From Teredinibacter purpureus (lineage in GTDB: Bacteria > Pseudomonadota > Gammaproteobacteria > Pseudomonadales > Cellvibrionaceae): 64,000 bases of DNA. The translations under genes were made by a program, and so were the position numbers. Shown piece by piece: positions 44,775 to 52,609 of this stretch; the stretch's first letter is position 1, and the number at the start of each line of letters is the position of its first letter. The notes under the pieces were generated by a model. That model did not search any database. It had not been told where the DNA came from and saw only the letters and a program-made list of their open reading frames with translations. Location: positions 2,559,501 to 2,623,500 of the forward strand of contig NZ_CP060092.1 in assembly GCF_014217335.1 (NCBI RefSeq), written 5' to 3'.

Positions 44775-45167
44775 ATGAAGATATTTTCACAATTTACCCG
44801 AAAAAATGTCATGGCCGTGGCATTAGGCCCTCTAGCAATTATTCCAGCTTCATTTTTGCTTGCATATGCTGAGGTGGTATTTAGGGGGCAAAGTGTGCAA
44901 GTAGCACTGGGAGAGCTATTTCCGCTTTACGTGGTAGTAGGTTTACCAATCGGTTATTTGGTAACCTTTATTGTTGGCATACCTACAGTTTTAGTTTTAA
45001 ATAAATTAAACAAGCTTAGTCTTCTAAATATTACATCTGTATGGCTTGTTCCGCTTTCAATATTTAGTTTGTTTCAAGAGCCTATAATTCTTTTTTGGGC
45101 TTTTTTCACATTTCCAGCCTTTGCAGTTACAGTTGGCTGCTGGAGGTTGTATAAACTTGTGGTGTAA
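44775..45167 (+). CDS. Four-TM membrane protein (cassette 25)
   Basis: 130 residues, four spans (15-33, 47-72, 85-98, 103-125). Starts 4 bases after the R' box. Unknown family. Confidence 0.75.
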   Translation: MKIFSQFTRKNVMAVALGPLAIIPASFLLAYAEVVFRGQSVQVALGELFPLYVVVGLPIGYLVTFIVGIPTVLVLNKLNKLSLLNITSVWLVPLSIFSLFQEPIILFWAFFTFPAFAVTVGCWRLYKLVV

Positions 45168-45170
45168 AAG

Positions 45171-45308
45171 CTATAACAAGTTACTCAACCACCGCTCCGC
45201 CTGCGGCTCCGCTGGACAGCCAAAGCGCCGTTCGTTTTGTGCATTTGCTTCGCAAACTTTCGCACAAAACGCTCGCCACTTTGTCTGCCGGTTAGTAATG
45301 CGTTATGT
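45171..45308 (+). repeat. attC of cassette 25
   Basis: 138 bp; R'' CTATAAC, R' GTTATGT. Confidence 0.88.
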
Positions 45309-45318
45309 GTAGCTAATA

Positions 45319-45624
45319 ATGAAGAAAGTTTTTATCTATAAGTTTCGCGGTACTTATTCTGGGGGGTCAGACTATGACTACCATGCACCAGTCGCAGGGC
45401 ATACGCATAGCTGTTTGATCTTTATTGCTCAAGAATCCGCTGAAATTGATACATTATCAGCAAGAAATGAAATCGGCCGTTTTGGATTTGTAGATTTGGA
45501 AAGTGTTGATGGGAAGCGAATGAGCGTAGAATCACTTAATACTCAAATGTATCAAGGGTTTTCGGGTTTTTACGAAGAAGCGCTTCGCGAAGGTAGCTCT
45601 CTTGTATATTACCCCAACACATAA
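45319..45624 (+). CDS. Hypothetical protein (cassette 26)
   Basis: 101 residues, soluble, strand-rich N-terminus (KVFIYKFRGTYSGGSDYDYH) and helical end (QGFSGFYEEALREGS). Unknown family. Confidence 0.75.
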   Translation: MKKVFIYKFRGTYSGGSDYDYHAPVAGHTHSCLIFIAQESAEIDTLSARNEIGRFGFVDLESVDGKRMSVESLNTQMYQGFSGFYEEALREGSSLVYYPNT

Positions 45625-45732
45625 CAAAGCTGTCATAAGGACATTTTTTGCTTCGCTTCGTTTTGGGGTGGCTTCGCCACTATACCCCAAAACTCCACTA
45701 CACAAAAAATGCCTCATACAGCGGCGTTATGT
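45619..45732 (+). repeat. attC of cassette 26
   Basis: 114 bp; R'' ACATAAC, R' GTTATGT. Confidence 0.92.
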
Positions 45733-45750
45733 GTCCAACAGGAGTTACGC

Positions 45751-46107
45751 TTGATCGAATATTTTGGGTGGTTAAGTACAAGTTATTTGATTGATGAGTC
45801 TGAAATGTTGGCTTCGATAAAATCTATCCAAGGTGAATTTCCTGCCTCGGTATCCTATGTTGAAGGTATGAGCCATATTTCGTTTAGCGCTAACCCTATT
45901 AATGGAGAGGTTGTTCTAAACAACTTGGTTGTATTTATATCTGGTTTAGAGGTGAAGTTTTCTGGGTGCATTTATATTAATAACCCAAATTTAAATCAGT
46001 ATGAGTATTTTGAAGTAATAAAGATCGTGGAAGATCGTGCAACAAGAATTCAGGACAGAAATTTTACAAAACAGGAAGCAATGAGTATATTTGGTGTAAA
46101 TACTTAA
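45751..46107 (+). CDS. Hypothetical protein with TTG start (cassette 27)
   Basis: 118 residues; AGGAG lies 6 bases before TTG 45751. Soluble alpha/beta protein (YVEGMSHISFSANPINGEVV, YEYFEVIKIVEDRATR). A longer frame starts inside the attC and is rejected. Unknown family. Confidence 0.7.
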   Translation: MIEYFGWLSTSYLIDESEMLASIKSIQGEFPASVSYVEGMSHISFSANPINGEVVLNNLVVFISGLEVKFSGCIYINNPNLNQYEYFEVIKIVEDRATRIQDRNFTKQEAMSIFGVNT

Positions 46108-46131
46108 ATTATCAAGCGAAGTGTATCAGGC

Positions 46132-46242
46132 ACATAACAAACATAGCCAAGTCGACATTTTTTACGGCGCTCGTTTTGTGCCAGCGTAGCGACCAGCACA
46201 AAACGAGCGCCGTAAAAAATGCGCTTGCTATGGGCGTTAAGC
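46132..46242 (+). repeat. attC of cassette 27
   Basis: 111 bp; R'' ACATAAC, R' GTTAAGC; long inner stem CGGCGCTCGTTTTGTGC with its complement. Confidence 0.92.
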
Positions 46243-46275
46243 ATCTGAAGGAAACGAAGAAAATGGAGAATTCAA

Positions 46276-46539
46276 ATGGTTGGCCGACGCGATCCTAGTG
46301 AGTACATCTATATTGAAGCGGTTCTAAACTGGGATTCGAGACGTGCCGAAATGAGACTTAATCCCGTATTTGGTCAGCCCTTTCCGGAAGATATGTACAT
46401 TGAGTGTTCTAAAGAAATTAGGGCGCTGCATCCAGGAACTAGAATTAGGCTTAAAGTTGTAGAGAAGAACCCAAAAGGAAAACATCATCAGAAGCATTTA
46501 TATAGTAGCTATAAATGGAACTATGAAGTTCTTGATTAG
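46276..46539 (+). CDS. Small basic protein (cassette 28)
   Basis: 87 residues with a good GGAG. Strand-rich with a basic loop (KVVEKNPKGKHHQKH), ends YSSYKWNYEVLD. Unknown. Confidence 0.72.
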   Translation: MVGRRDPSEYIYIEAVLNWDSRRAEMRLNPVFGQPFPEDMYIECSKEIRALHPGTRIRLKVVEKNPKGKHHQKHLYSSYKWNYEVLD

Positions 46540-46545
46540 CGAAAT

Positions 46546-46620
46546 GCTTAACAAGTCAAAGCAGCAACGCCACTACGTGGCTGGACGCGCTAACGCGCGC
46601 CGCTGTTTGAGGCGTTATGG
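46546..46620 (+). repeat. attC of cassette 28
   Basis: 75 bp; R'' GCTTAAC, R' GTTATGG. Confidence 0.88.
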
Positions 46621-46635
46621 AGCTACAGGCTGAGA

Positions 46636-46923
46636 GTGAAGGTTTTAACTTCAATATCGATAATTGTATTAGTTGCTGTAATTGCATACCTATTTACAGG
46701 TTGGGAGGAATGCTCCTTCGAAGAAAAGTATGCGACTGAGCGAATAATCGATGTGCTTAATAGAGCAAGCCTAGATCCAGCTTTCTTAAGCGCTCCAAGC
46801 TTTCAAAAAGAAGATTGCTCTTATAGCTATATGTATAAAGATGAAAGCAATAAAATACATTACATATTTACTGGTTGGGGTGAGGTTCACAAATGGGACT
46901 ATGCAAATGGTGAAGGCCCATAA
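46636..46923 (+). CDS. Single-anchor protein with GTG start (cassette 29)
   Basis: 95 residues. N-terminal span LTSISIIVLVAVIAYLFTGW then a small outer domain with two Cys (EECSFEE, EDCSYSY). Unknown. Confidence 0.7.
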   Translation: MKVLTSISIIVLVAVIAYLFTGWEECSFEEKYATERIIDVLNRASLDPAFLSAPSFQKEDCSYSYMYKDESNKIHYIFTGWGEVHKWDYANGEGP

Positions 46924-47004
46924 CAAGGCTATCAAAAATCGTTCCGGCCAAAGAGCGGCCTCCACTGGACGCGCTAACGCGCGCCTTTTATAGCGGCGTT
47001 ACAT
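46918..47004 (+). repeat. attC of cassette 29
   Basis: 87 bp; inverse core CCATAAC, R' GTTACAT; almost identical to the attC at 57125. Confidence 0.9.
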
Positions 47005-47039
47005 TTGTAATTACTAGCTCGTAGCTGATTGGAGTTGAT

Positions 47040-47312
47040 ATGAAGTTTATAGTGGTTATTGTTGGAGTTGTTGTATTTTATTCGTCAATAGATTTCTTCT
47101 CGGGCTCGACTTTTAAATCTCTAGTATCGCCAGTTTTATTCGGTGTATTTTTGATATACCTAATATGGTTAATTTGGGTCAAGTTATTCGGCGTATACAG
47201 AGCGCCAAAATTGACCGAAGGTGAAAAAGACACCATAAAAATAATTCGAAAATATCAACCATCAGGAATGAAGAAGTTCGGAAGTGGTAAGCTTGATGAA
47301 GATTGGGAGTAA
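47040..47312 (+). CDS. Small two-TM protein (cassette 30)
   Basis: 90 residues; spans FIVVIVGVVVFYSSIDFF and VLFGVFLIYLIWLIWVKLF, then a charged tail. Unknown. Confidence 0.72.
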   Translation: MKFIVVIVGVVVFYSSIDFFSGSTFKSLVSPVLFGVFLIYLIWLIWVKLFGVYRAPKLTEGEKDTIKIIRKYQPSGMKKFGSGKLDEDWE

Positions 47313-47334
47313 GGTTCATTGCTCCCACATGAAA

Positions 47335-47413
47335 ATGTAACAAGGCCATCAAAAAACGCGCTTTCAGCGCTGGACTCGCAACAAGTTGCTCGCCTTTTAT
47401 GGCGAGATTAAAT
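47335..47413 (+). repeat. attC of cassette 30, altered R' box
   Basis: 79 bp; R'' ATGTAAC. The right core reads GGCGAGATTAAAT instead of GGCGTTAAAT, so the usual G/TT junction is changed to A/TT. It may be mutated or a scar of imprecise joining. Confidence 0.75.
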
Positions 47414-47938
47414 AGCTCGGCAACATACTATTTATACGGCGTGAAGATTTCAGTTTTAAACTTACATTTTTAGCTGTGTAGTGGTTTTAAATATTATGCT
47501 AGTTTCATAACGAAACAGTTCGTTTAGCTCTACCAGCATTAAACCGTGCAAACCACTCTAAAAGTCTGTTTTAGTATTTTAAGTTTTACTGGTTGCAAGC
47601 ATATTTTGGTAACTCGTAAAAAGTGTTATTTTCGAGCGGGTAGTTTTAATGAAGAAAAAAGCAGAGCGGGGTAGTGATGTAAAGTTTACCGGTCGTTCTT
47701 CTTAGAGTTTTCAGGTTTAGCGTTTACGGGTGTTCATGTAGCGTTGTTCGCCACTTTGGTAGCAAGGCTCCATTTGCGTTCCGCAACGCAGTGTTGGTGT
47801 TGTTTGGTGTATCGCCATTTAACAAGGCCATCATGCTGCGCCAGCAAGCTGGCTGGACAAATTTTCCGTTGTTTGTTTTGTGCTTTAACGCTACGCTAGC
47901 ACAAAAAAACAACTCCAAATTTGCCGCATATGGCGGCG
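47408..47938 (+). repeat. Cassette 31, type C (copy 2 of 3)
   Basis: 531 bp, nearly identical to 40579-41109. The mini-ORF is at 47649-47705 with Asp in place of Gly. Confidence 0.78.
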
Positions 47939-47944
47939 TTAGGA
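47817..47944 (+). repeat. attC of cassette 31
   Basis: 128 bp; R'' ATTTAAC, R' GTTAGGA. Confidence 0.92.
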
Positions 47945-47950
47945 AAACGA

Positions 47951-48331
47951 ATGACAAGACTATTTATCTTTGTTGCAATTTTTATCGCAGCTTTTGTGTC
48001 TGGGGTTGTTGCGTCTTTGTACGTAAGCAAGACATTCGTCGATAATTCTTTAGAGTTCACTGTAATGCAACAAGAGATGTTCAACCACCCATCTAACGAA
48101 CATCGGGAAACGAGTTTATGGGTAAGCACCGCTCTAACAATTATAGAGAAAACACGTGAAAGTGATGAAACTAGCTTATATCAGTATGCGTGTTTACTAT
48201 TACAGTTTAATTACCCAAAATTAAATCCCGAATCGGTAAAAGACACTGGGCAGTACGAAGGTGCATTAGAGCAAAAAGGTAAAGCAGAAAGAGAGCTGAA
48301 ATTATTGGAAGAATCGGAAAAATGTATTTGA
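47951..48331 (+). CDS. Single-TM protein, paralogue of cassette 48 (cassette 32)
   Basis: 126 residues from the ATG at 47951 (AGGA provided by the attC core). FIFVAIFIAAFVSGVVASLYV is a membrane anchor; the outer helical part includes LYQYACLLLQFNYPKLNPES. The protein at 59797 has the same layout (FIFIGVFIAACTSGVITSIF; LLSLACINLMF...LNPE), so these are diverged copies. Function unknown. Confidence 0.75.
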   Translation: MTRLFIFVAIFIAAFVSGVVASLYVSKTFVDNSLEFTVMQQEMFNHPSNEHRETSLWVSTALTIIEKTRESDETSLYQYACLLLQFNYPKLNPESVKDTGQYEGALEQKGKAERELKLLEESEKCI

Positions 48332-48341
48332 TTTTTAAATT

Positions 48342-48461
48342 TCCTAACAAACACTTGCAGGCCGACAGCTGGTACTTCGCGGTTTTTGCGTTACTCGCTA
48401 TCGCTCAAACAATAACACAAAATCCACTCCATACCAGCTGCGGCTGAAGTGGGCGTTAAGC
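48342..48461 (+). repeat. attC of cassette 32
   Basis: 120 bp; inverse core TCCTAAC, R' GTTAAGC; arms CTTGCAGGCCGACAGCTGGT and its complement. Confidence 0.9.
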
Positions 48462-48471
48462 TCTAAATCGC

Positions 48472-49032
48472 ATGAAGATTAGTACCAGTTACAATCAAGG
48501 GGATCGCGTAACCGTTTTAGTGGTAACTTTATTCGCCCTAATATTCTTTTTTAGGTTGCATATATTTATCACCATAATTCCTTTCGAGTGTTGGGATCTT
48601 CATGAGATCTGGGAGCATGAGCCATATTATTTTAGCCCGTTTTCTCTTTATGTAACGTGCTTATGCCTATTTCTTGTTTGGTCGCTAGTTGAGCTATGGA
48701 TTGGTGTTTGCCTTAAGACGGGAGTGTATGTAAAAGTTGTCTCAGCACTATCTGCAGGTACAGTTTTATTTCTCATGTTTGGCTTTTTTCATTTTTGGCA
48801 ATTTCTTCAGATCGAAAAAGGCGCTCTTCCAAAAGAAGCATACTTTTGGCAGATTTCCAAAAACATGACAACCCCTAAGCCTGTCCAGCGATACTCGGAT
48901 TTTCCTACCTGGCACGAGTATGTTGTTGAGCAGCGTTGTGACCGAGGGCTGGCAATATCCAACATGTCTGACGAAGAGAAAAAAGCGTTGCGAGATAATT
49001 ATTGGGGGTTACGGCAAAGTGTTGAGGAGTAA
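48472..49032 (+). CDS. Membrane protein with three spans (cassette 33)
   Basis: 186 residues; spans near 15-37, 58-80 and 88-107; a soluble C-terminal 70 residues (QRYSDFPTWHEYVVEQRCDR). Unknown. Confidence 0.75.
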   Translation: MKISTSYNQGDRVTVLVVTLFALIFFFRLHIFITIIPFECWDLHEIWEHEPYYFSPFSLYVTCLCLFLVWSLVELWIGVCLKTGVYVKVVSALSAGTVLFLMFGFFHFWQFLQIEKGALPKEAYFWQISKNMTTPKPVQRYSDFPTWHEYVVEQRCDRGLAISNMSDEEKKALRDNYWGLRQSVEE

Positions 49033-49160
49033 GCTTAACAAAGTTAGCCAACTTCGCCCGCAAGCGGTCTGGACCTCCGTTCCGGTGTTTTAGTTGTGTT
49101 TAACGCTACGCTAACACAACTAAAACACCTCCACTACGGCCGTTGCTAACGGCGTTAGCT
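49033..49160 (+). repeat. attC of cassette 33
   Basis: 128 bp; R'' GCTTAAC, R' GTTAGCT; GTTAGCCAAC/CGTTGCTAAC arms as in 60603 and 61867. Confidence 0.92.
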
Positions 49161-49171
49161 ATCAGGAAGAT

Positions 49172-49672
49172 ATGAGCATTATTAAATATATACAATCACT
49201 ATTCTCCAGCGACTTATATATTCAGGTTTGGGAGAATAGGATAAAGATATCTAAAGTCGGAACACGTGATGTCTACGATGAGGAGCCGCTTATGGCGCTT
49301 AAAGATAATGCCAAGGGAGTTCCGATTGTATTTGAAATAGGTAACAAAGTTAAATACCTGAATAAGTCTGAAATAGACAAAGTAGTCAATCCGTTTAAGC
49401 ATCCTAGGCTGTTAGTGCATGACTTTGTCGCTGCCGAAAAAATTATTCAGCATGCTTTTAGAGAAATACACAAAACTAAATGGATTTCACCTTCTCCGAG
49501 AGTTATTTTTCAGCCTATGGAAAAACTAGAAGGTGGGGTTACAGGCATAGAGGAGCGAGTTTATCGGGAGCTTTGTCTTGGAGCCGGTGCTAGGGAGATT
49601 TTATTACATGTTGGCGAACCTCTATCAGTAGACTCACTAAATATTAATGAATTTAAGCAGCAAAATAGCTAA
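49172..49672 (+). CDS. Truncated MreB-like actin, N-terminal third (cassette 34)
   Basis: 166 residues against about 345 in MreB. SIIKYIQSLFSSDLYIQVWE aligns with the MreB N-terminus, VVNPFKHPRLLVHDFVAAEK with its HPRDGVI.D...TE region, and PSPRVIFQPM then ERVYRELCLGAGAREILLHV with the P...T.VERRA..E.A..AGAREV motif. The phosphate-1 loop DLGTANT is not kept (IQVWENR), and domains IB-IIB are absent, so it can hardly bind nucleotide. A decoy or filament poison is conceivable (inference). Confidence 0.72.
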   Translation: MSIIKYIQSLFSSDLYIQVWENRIKISKVGTRDVYDEEPLMALKDNAKGVPIVFEIGNKVKYLNKSEIDKVVNPFKHPRLLVHDFVAAEKIIQHAFREIHKTKWISPSPRVIFQPMEKLEGGVTGIEERVYRELCLGAGAREILLHVGEPLSVDSLNINEFKQQNS

Positions 49673-49798
49673 CAAAGCAAACCAGCATCAGTCGCTGCGC
49701 TCCTTGGACAGCCTTGCCGTCGCTTATTTTATGCATGGCTTCGCCATTTTCGCACAAAAAAATCAACAACAAGTCTGCCGCTGTTTGCGGCGTTAAAT
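49667..49798 (+). repeat. attC of cassette 34
   Basis: 132 bp; R'' AGCTAAC, R' GTTAAAT; near twin of 34065. Confidence 0.92.
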
Positions 49799-49824
49799 TA
49801 CGGGCCTACCTACACAGGAATAAT

Positions 49825-50391
49825 ATGCAAAAATATATCAGCTTAATATTTGTTTTTATAATGTCTGGATGTGGAACAACATTTTCTAACCTTAAGCCTG
49901 TAAGTGATGGTAAGACTATTTCGATTAAGGAGACTTACTCATATAAACATGTGGCGGGACTAGCTCGTGAAACTTGGCATTATGGACTTGTTGAGGGGGA
50001 TTATATCTCTACAGTCAGGAATGATTCAGGAGTATTCTACTTAGGGCCGCCACATTCTGTAATCATTTTGTATGATCAATTCGGAGAACGCTTTACTGAA
50101 ACTGGAGTTCTACCAACCGAAGAGGAAAAGATAGCTTGCTGTCACGGTGCTTGGTTTAATGATACGGGAGGTTTTTGGGTTCCAGACGACAATAAGAAAA
50201 ATCCGAAGTTATTTTTGATTACCAATTACAATGATAGTGGGGTAAAGGAACAGGCCGATAGCAACCTCTCTAGTATTGCACCTGCTGCGCACTTAACTGG
50301 AGGGTTGGCAAGATCTTTAATGCAGGGTAAGGTGGTTTGGGGGCCTGAAATTGAAGATGAAACATTATTGCAAAAGTTAGTTGTACATTGA
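49825..50391 (+). CDS. Lipoprotein of unknown function (cassette 35)
   Basis: 188 residues from the ATG at 49825 (AGGAA upstream). Lipobox MSGC in ISLIFVFIMSGC; mature part strand-rich with a CCHGAWFNDTGGFWVPDD segment. The longer frame into the attC is rejected. Unknown family. Confidence 0.78.
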   Translation: MQKYISLIFVFIMSGCGTTFSNLKPVSDGKTISIKETYSYKHVAGLARETWHYGLVEGDYISTVRNDSGVFYLGPPHSVIILYDQFGERFTETGVLPTEEEKIACCHGAWFNDTGGFWVPDDNKKNPKLFLITNYNDSGVKEQADSNLSSIAPAAHLTGGLARSLMQGKVVWGPEIEDETLLQKLVVH

Positions 50392-50393
50392 TA

Positions 50394-50474
50394 ATTTAAC
50401 AAGGGTAAGCACGCTCGCCCTTCGGGCTGGACCTCGTCGCTGGCGCTCCTCGGCCCGTGTTACCAACGTTAGTT
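50394..50474 (+). repeat. attC of cassette 35
   Basis: 81 bp; R'' ATTTAAC, R' GTTAGTT. Confidence 0.88.
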
Positions 50475-50480
50475 GTCTTT

Positions 50481-50921
50481 ATGGAAGTCTTGCCAAAAAT
50501 AGGAATAAGCCAAATTAAACTTGGTATGAGCATGGATCAAGTTAGAAGAAAGCTTGGTGATCCAACCAATATCGAAACGTTTATACCTATAAAAGATCAA
50601 CCTGAAGATCGAACAGTTGATTGGTTTTATGGGGATACTGAATATAGCTTTGGGGCAGAGGACGATTTCCTGCTGGGGAGTATTCAGTCATCATGTCCAA
50701 ATTTGACTCTGAATAATTTACGAATAATTGGTATTTCCGTAAAAGAACTAAAAGCCAGATTTCCATTCGCGCAACTAGACGACGAATTTAACTTTGATAT
50801 AGATGAATATCGTCATTCAGAGTTACAGTTATCATTCTGGGTAAGAGATGGGGCTGTCTATATGGTCACGGTATACCCTGAATATAATAAAGAAGGTACG
50901 GAGGTTATATGGCCTCAGTAA
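50481..50921 (+). CDS. BamE/SmpA-like or immunity-type protein (cassette 36)
   Basis: 146 residues from the ATG at 50481, cytoplasmic. ISQIKLGMSMDQVRRKLGDP is the LGMs..eV...lG.P motif of BamE/SmpA-like folds; the second half repeats the alpha/beta pattern (IGISVKELKARFPFAQLDDE). Such folds also occur in polymorphic-toxin immunity proteins. Assignment tentative. Confidence 0.72.
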   Translation: MEVLPKIGISQIKLGMSMDQVRRKLGDPTNIETFIPIKDQPEDRTVDWFYGDTEYSFGAEDDFLLGSIQSSCPNLTLNNLRIIGISVKELKARFPFAQLDDEFNFDIDEYRHSELQLSFWVRDGAVYMVTVYPEYNKEGTEVIWPQ

Positions 50922-50923
50922 AC

Positions 50924-51052
50924 AACTAACAATGTTATCAACCATCGCCAGTAAACTGGCTGGACCTACACTGCGTTGCTTCGTTTACGGTTTAACGCTA
51001 CGCTACCGTAAACAAATCAACTCCGTTTCGGCCGGTTATAACGGCGTTACAT
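50924..51052 (+). repeat. attC of cassette 36
   Basis: 129 bp; inverse core AACTAAC, R' GTTACAT. Confidence 0.9.
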
Positions 51053-51069
51053 GGCTAAAGGAGAATTCA

Positions 51070-51666
51070 GTGAGAATCTATGGTGATACCCAGTCTGGAA
51101 ACTGCTACAAAATCAAATTACTCGCTTCTTTACTTGGTATCGAACATGAATGGATTCATATAGATATTCTCAATGGTGAAACTCACACGGCAGAATTTCT
51201 TGAGAAAAATCCGAACGCTAAAATCCCTGTTTTAGAGTTAGAGGATGGTCGCTATCTATCTGAGTCAAATGCAATCTTGAATTATTTAGCAACGGGTACT
51301 GAACTCCTATCAAGCGACCCCTATGAATACGGTAAAATTCAGCAGTGGCAGTTTTTTGAGCAGTACAGCCATGAACCATACATTGCAGTAGCAAGATTTA
51401 TCGCAAAGTATCTGGGGTTGCCCGACGACCGAAGAGCAGACTATGAATCCAAACAGCAAGGTGGTCATAAAGCTCTTCAAGTTATGGAGCAGCAGCTGCA
51501 ACAAACACCTTATCTCACAGGTTATAAGATGAGTACGGCAGATATATCATTGTACGGATATACTCACGTTGCAGACGAAGGTGGTTTTGATTTAGGCAAG
51601 TATCCAGCCATCATACAATGGATAGATCGAATTCAATCGCAACCCCAATACGTAGGCATGGCATAA
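51070..51666 (+). CDS. Glutathione S-transferase (cassette 37)
   Basis: 198 residues from a GTG with GGAG 9 bases upstream. Thioredoxin-like N-terminal domain (DTQSGNCYKIKLLASLLGIE; NPNAKIPVLELEDGRYLSES with the cis-Pro and Glu-Ser glutathione contacts) and helical C-terminal domain (TADISLYGYTHVADEGGFDL). One of the few cassettes with a clear metabolic enzyme; likely detoxification. Confidence 0.92.
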   Translation: MRIYGDTQSGNCYKIKLLASLLGIEHEWIHIDILNGETHTAEFLEKNPNAKIPVLELEDGRYLSESNAILNYLATGTELLSSDPYEYGKIQQWQFFEQYSHEPYIAVARFIAKYLGLPDDRRADYESKQQGGHKALQVMEQQLQQTPYLTGYKMSTADISLYGYTHVADEGGFDLGKYPAIIQWIDRIQSQPQYVGMA

Positions 51667-51671
51667 TCGCC

Positions 51672-51749
51672 GTGTAACAAGGCAATGGTGCGGGACTGCC
51701 TACACGCCGCTTCGCTTTGTTGCGGCAGCCCCACATTGCGGCGTTACAT
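51672..51749 (+). repeat. attC of cassette 37
   Basis: 78 bp; R'' GTGTAAC, R' GTTACAT; arms GGCAATG-TGCGGGACTGCC and GGCAGCCCCACATTGC. Confidence 0.88.
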
Positions 51750-51755
51750 TTACCC

Positions 51756-52133
51756 ATGAAAAAACATATTTCACTGTTAATACTGCTCTTTTCAAATTGC
51801 TCATTGTCATGTGATGATTTGGAGATCCCACAACGAATGGAGTGGTCTTCAAATAATGAAAAGATCGAATTGTTTATATCGGTTCCTGAGTATTACAAAG
51901 AGCATAAATATGTAAGTGGCACACTTACAAGTGGTAAAATACAAGTTGCCTTGAGCTTCACCAGAATAGATTATATTGGTTGGGTATCGACAACAGTTAT
52001 TGGAAGCAAAGAATTCTTTAATGCAGCTAATTTGTCGGTAAATTACAAGAAACTTGGTAGCTACAATAAGGAAAGTAATAGTTTCTCGTTTGTTGGCTGC
52101 TATGCGGAGTACAATATCGAGCTAAAAATGTAA
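51756..52133 (+). CDS. Secreted protein (cassette 38)
   Basis: 125 residues from the ATG at 51756. Signal MKKHISLLILLFSNCSLSC (possible lipobox SLSC), then a beta-rich domain. Unknown. Confidence 0.75.
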   Translation: MKKHISLLILLFSNCSLSCDDLEIPQRMEWSSNNEKIELFISVPEYYKEHKYVSGTLTSGKIQVALSFTRIDYIGWVSTTVIGSKEFFNAANLSVNYKKLGSYNKESNSFSFVGCYAEYNIELKM

Positions 52134-52246
52134 CAAATCGCTGCACTCGGACGCATATTGCTACGCTCGTTTTTATGTATGTCGCGGTGCTCCATTTTAC
52201 ATAAAAACGCTCTCCGCAATATGCGCCGGTGAGCTCGGCGTTAAAG
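52128..52246 (+). repeat. attC of cassette 38
   Basis: 119 bp; R'' ATGTAAC, R' GTTAAAG; same type as the attC sites of B copies 2 and 3. Confidence 0.9.
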
Positions 52247-52560
52247 GCTGTTCGTGGTTTTAGGGTTTTCCACCAACGAGTTAGCAGTGATCGTCCGCCT
52301 CTTTCAGTCCGTGTGTTTAACCGGTAAAGTGGCTTGTAATAAAGACCGCGTCAACGTGGCACCAATGGAGGGTTTAGCGTGTTGTATCCATCTCAATCCA
52401 TCCGTTCCCTGTGTTCCGTTTTGTCGTCAACTAATAATCAAGGGCAGTGCTTCGCATTTGTTTGTGCCGGGCTAAGTCCAGCACAATTAGCTAATACAGT
52501 GCTGCCCTTAACAAGTTTAGCCATGCGACGCCCAAAAGGCGGGCGCACATGCTAAAGGCG
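52241..52560 (+). repeat. Cassette 39, type A (copy 2 of 3)
   Basis: 320 bp, same length and nearly the same bases as 32065-32384. Confidence 0.8.
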
Positions 52561-52566
52561 TTAGTG
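52506..52566 (+). repeat. attC of cassette 39
   Basis: 61 bp; inverse core CCTTAAC, R' GTTAGTG. Confidence 0.88.
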
Positions 52567-52609
52567 TTCTCTAGAGAGACCGAGATCGCAGAGAAGGAAT
52601 TTTAAGAAA

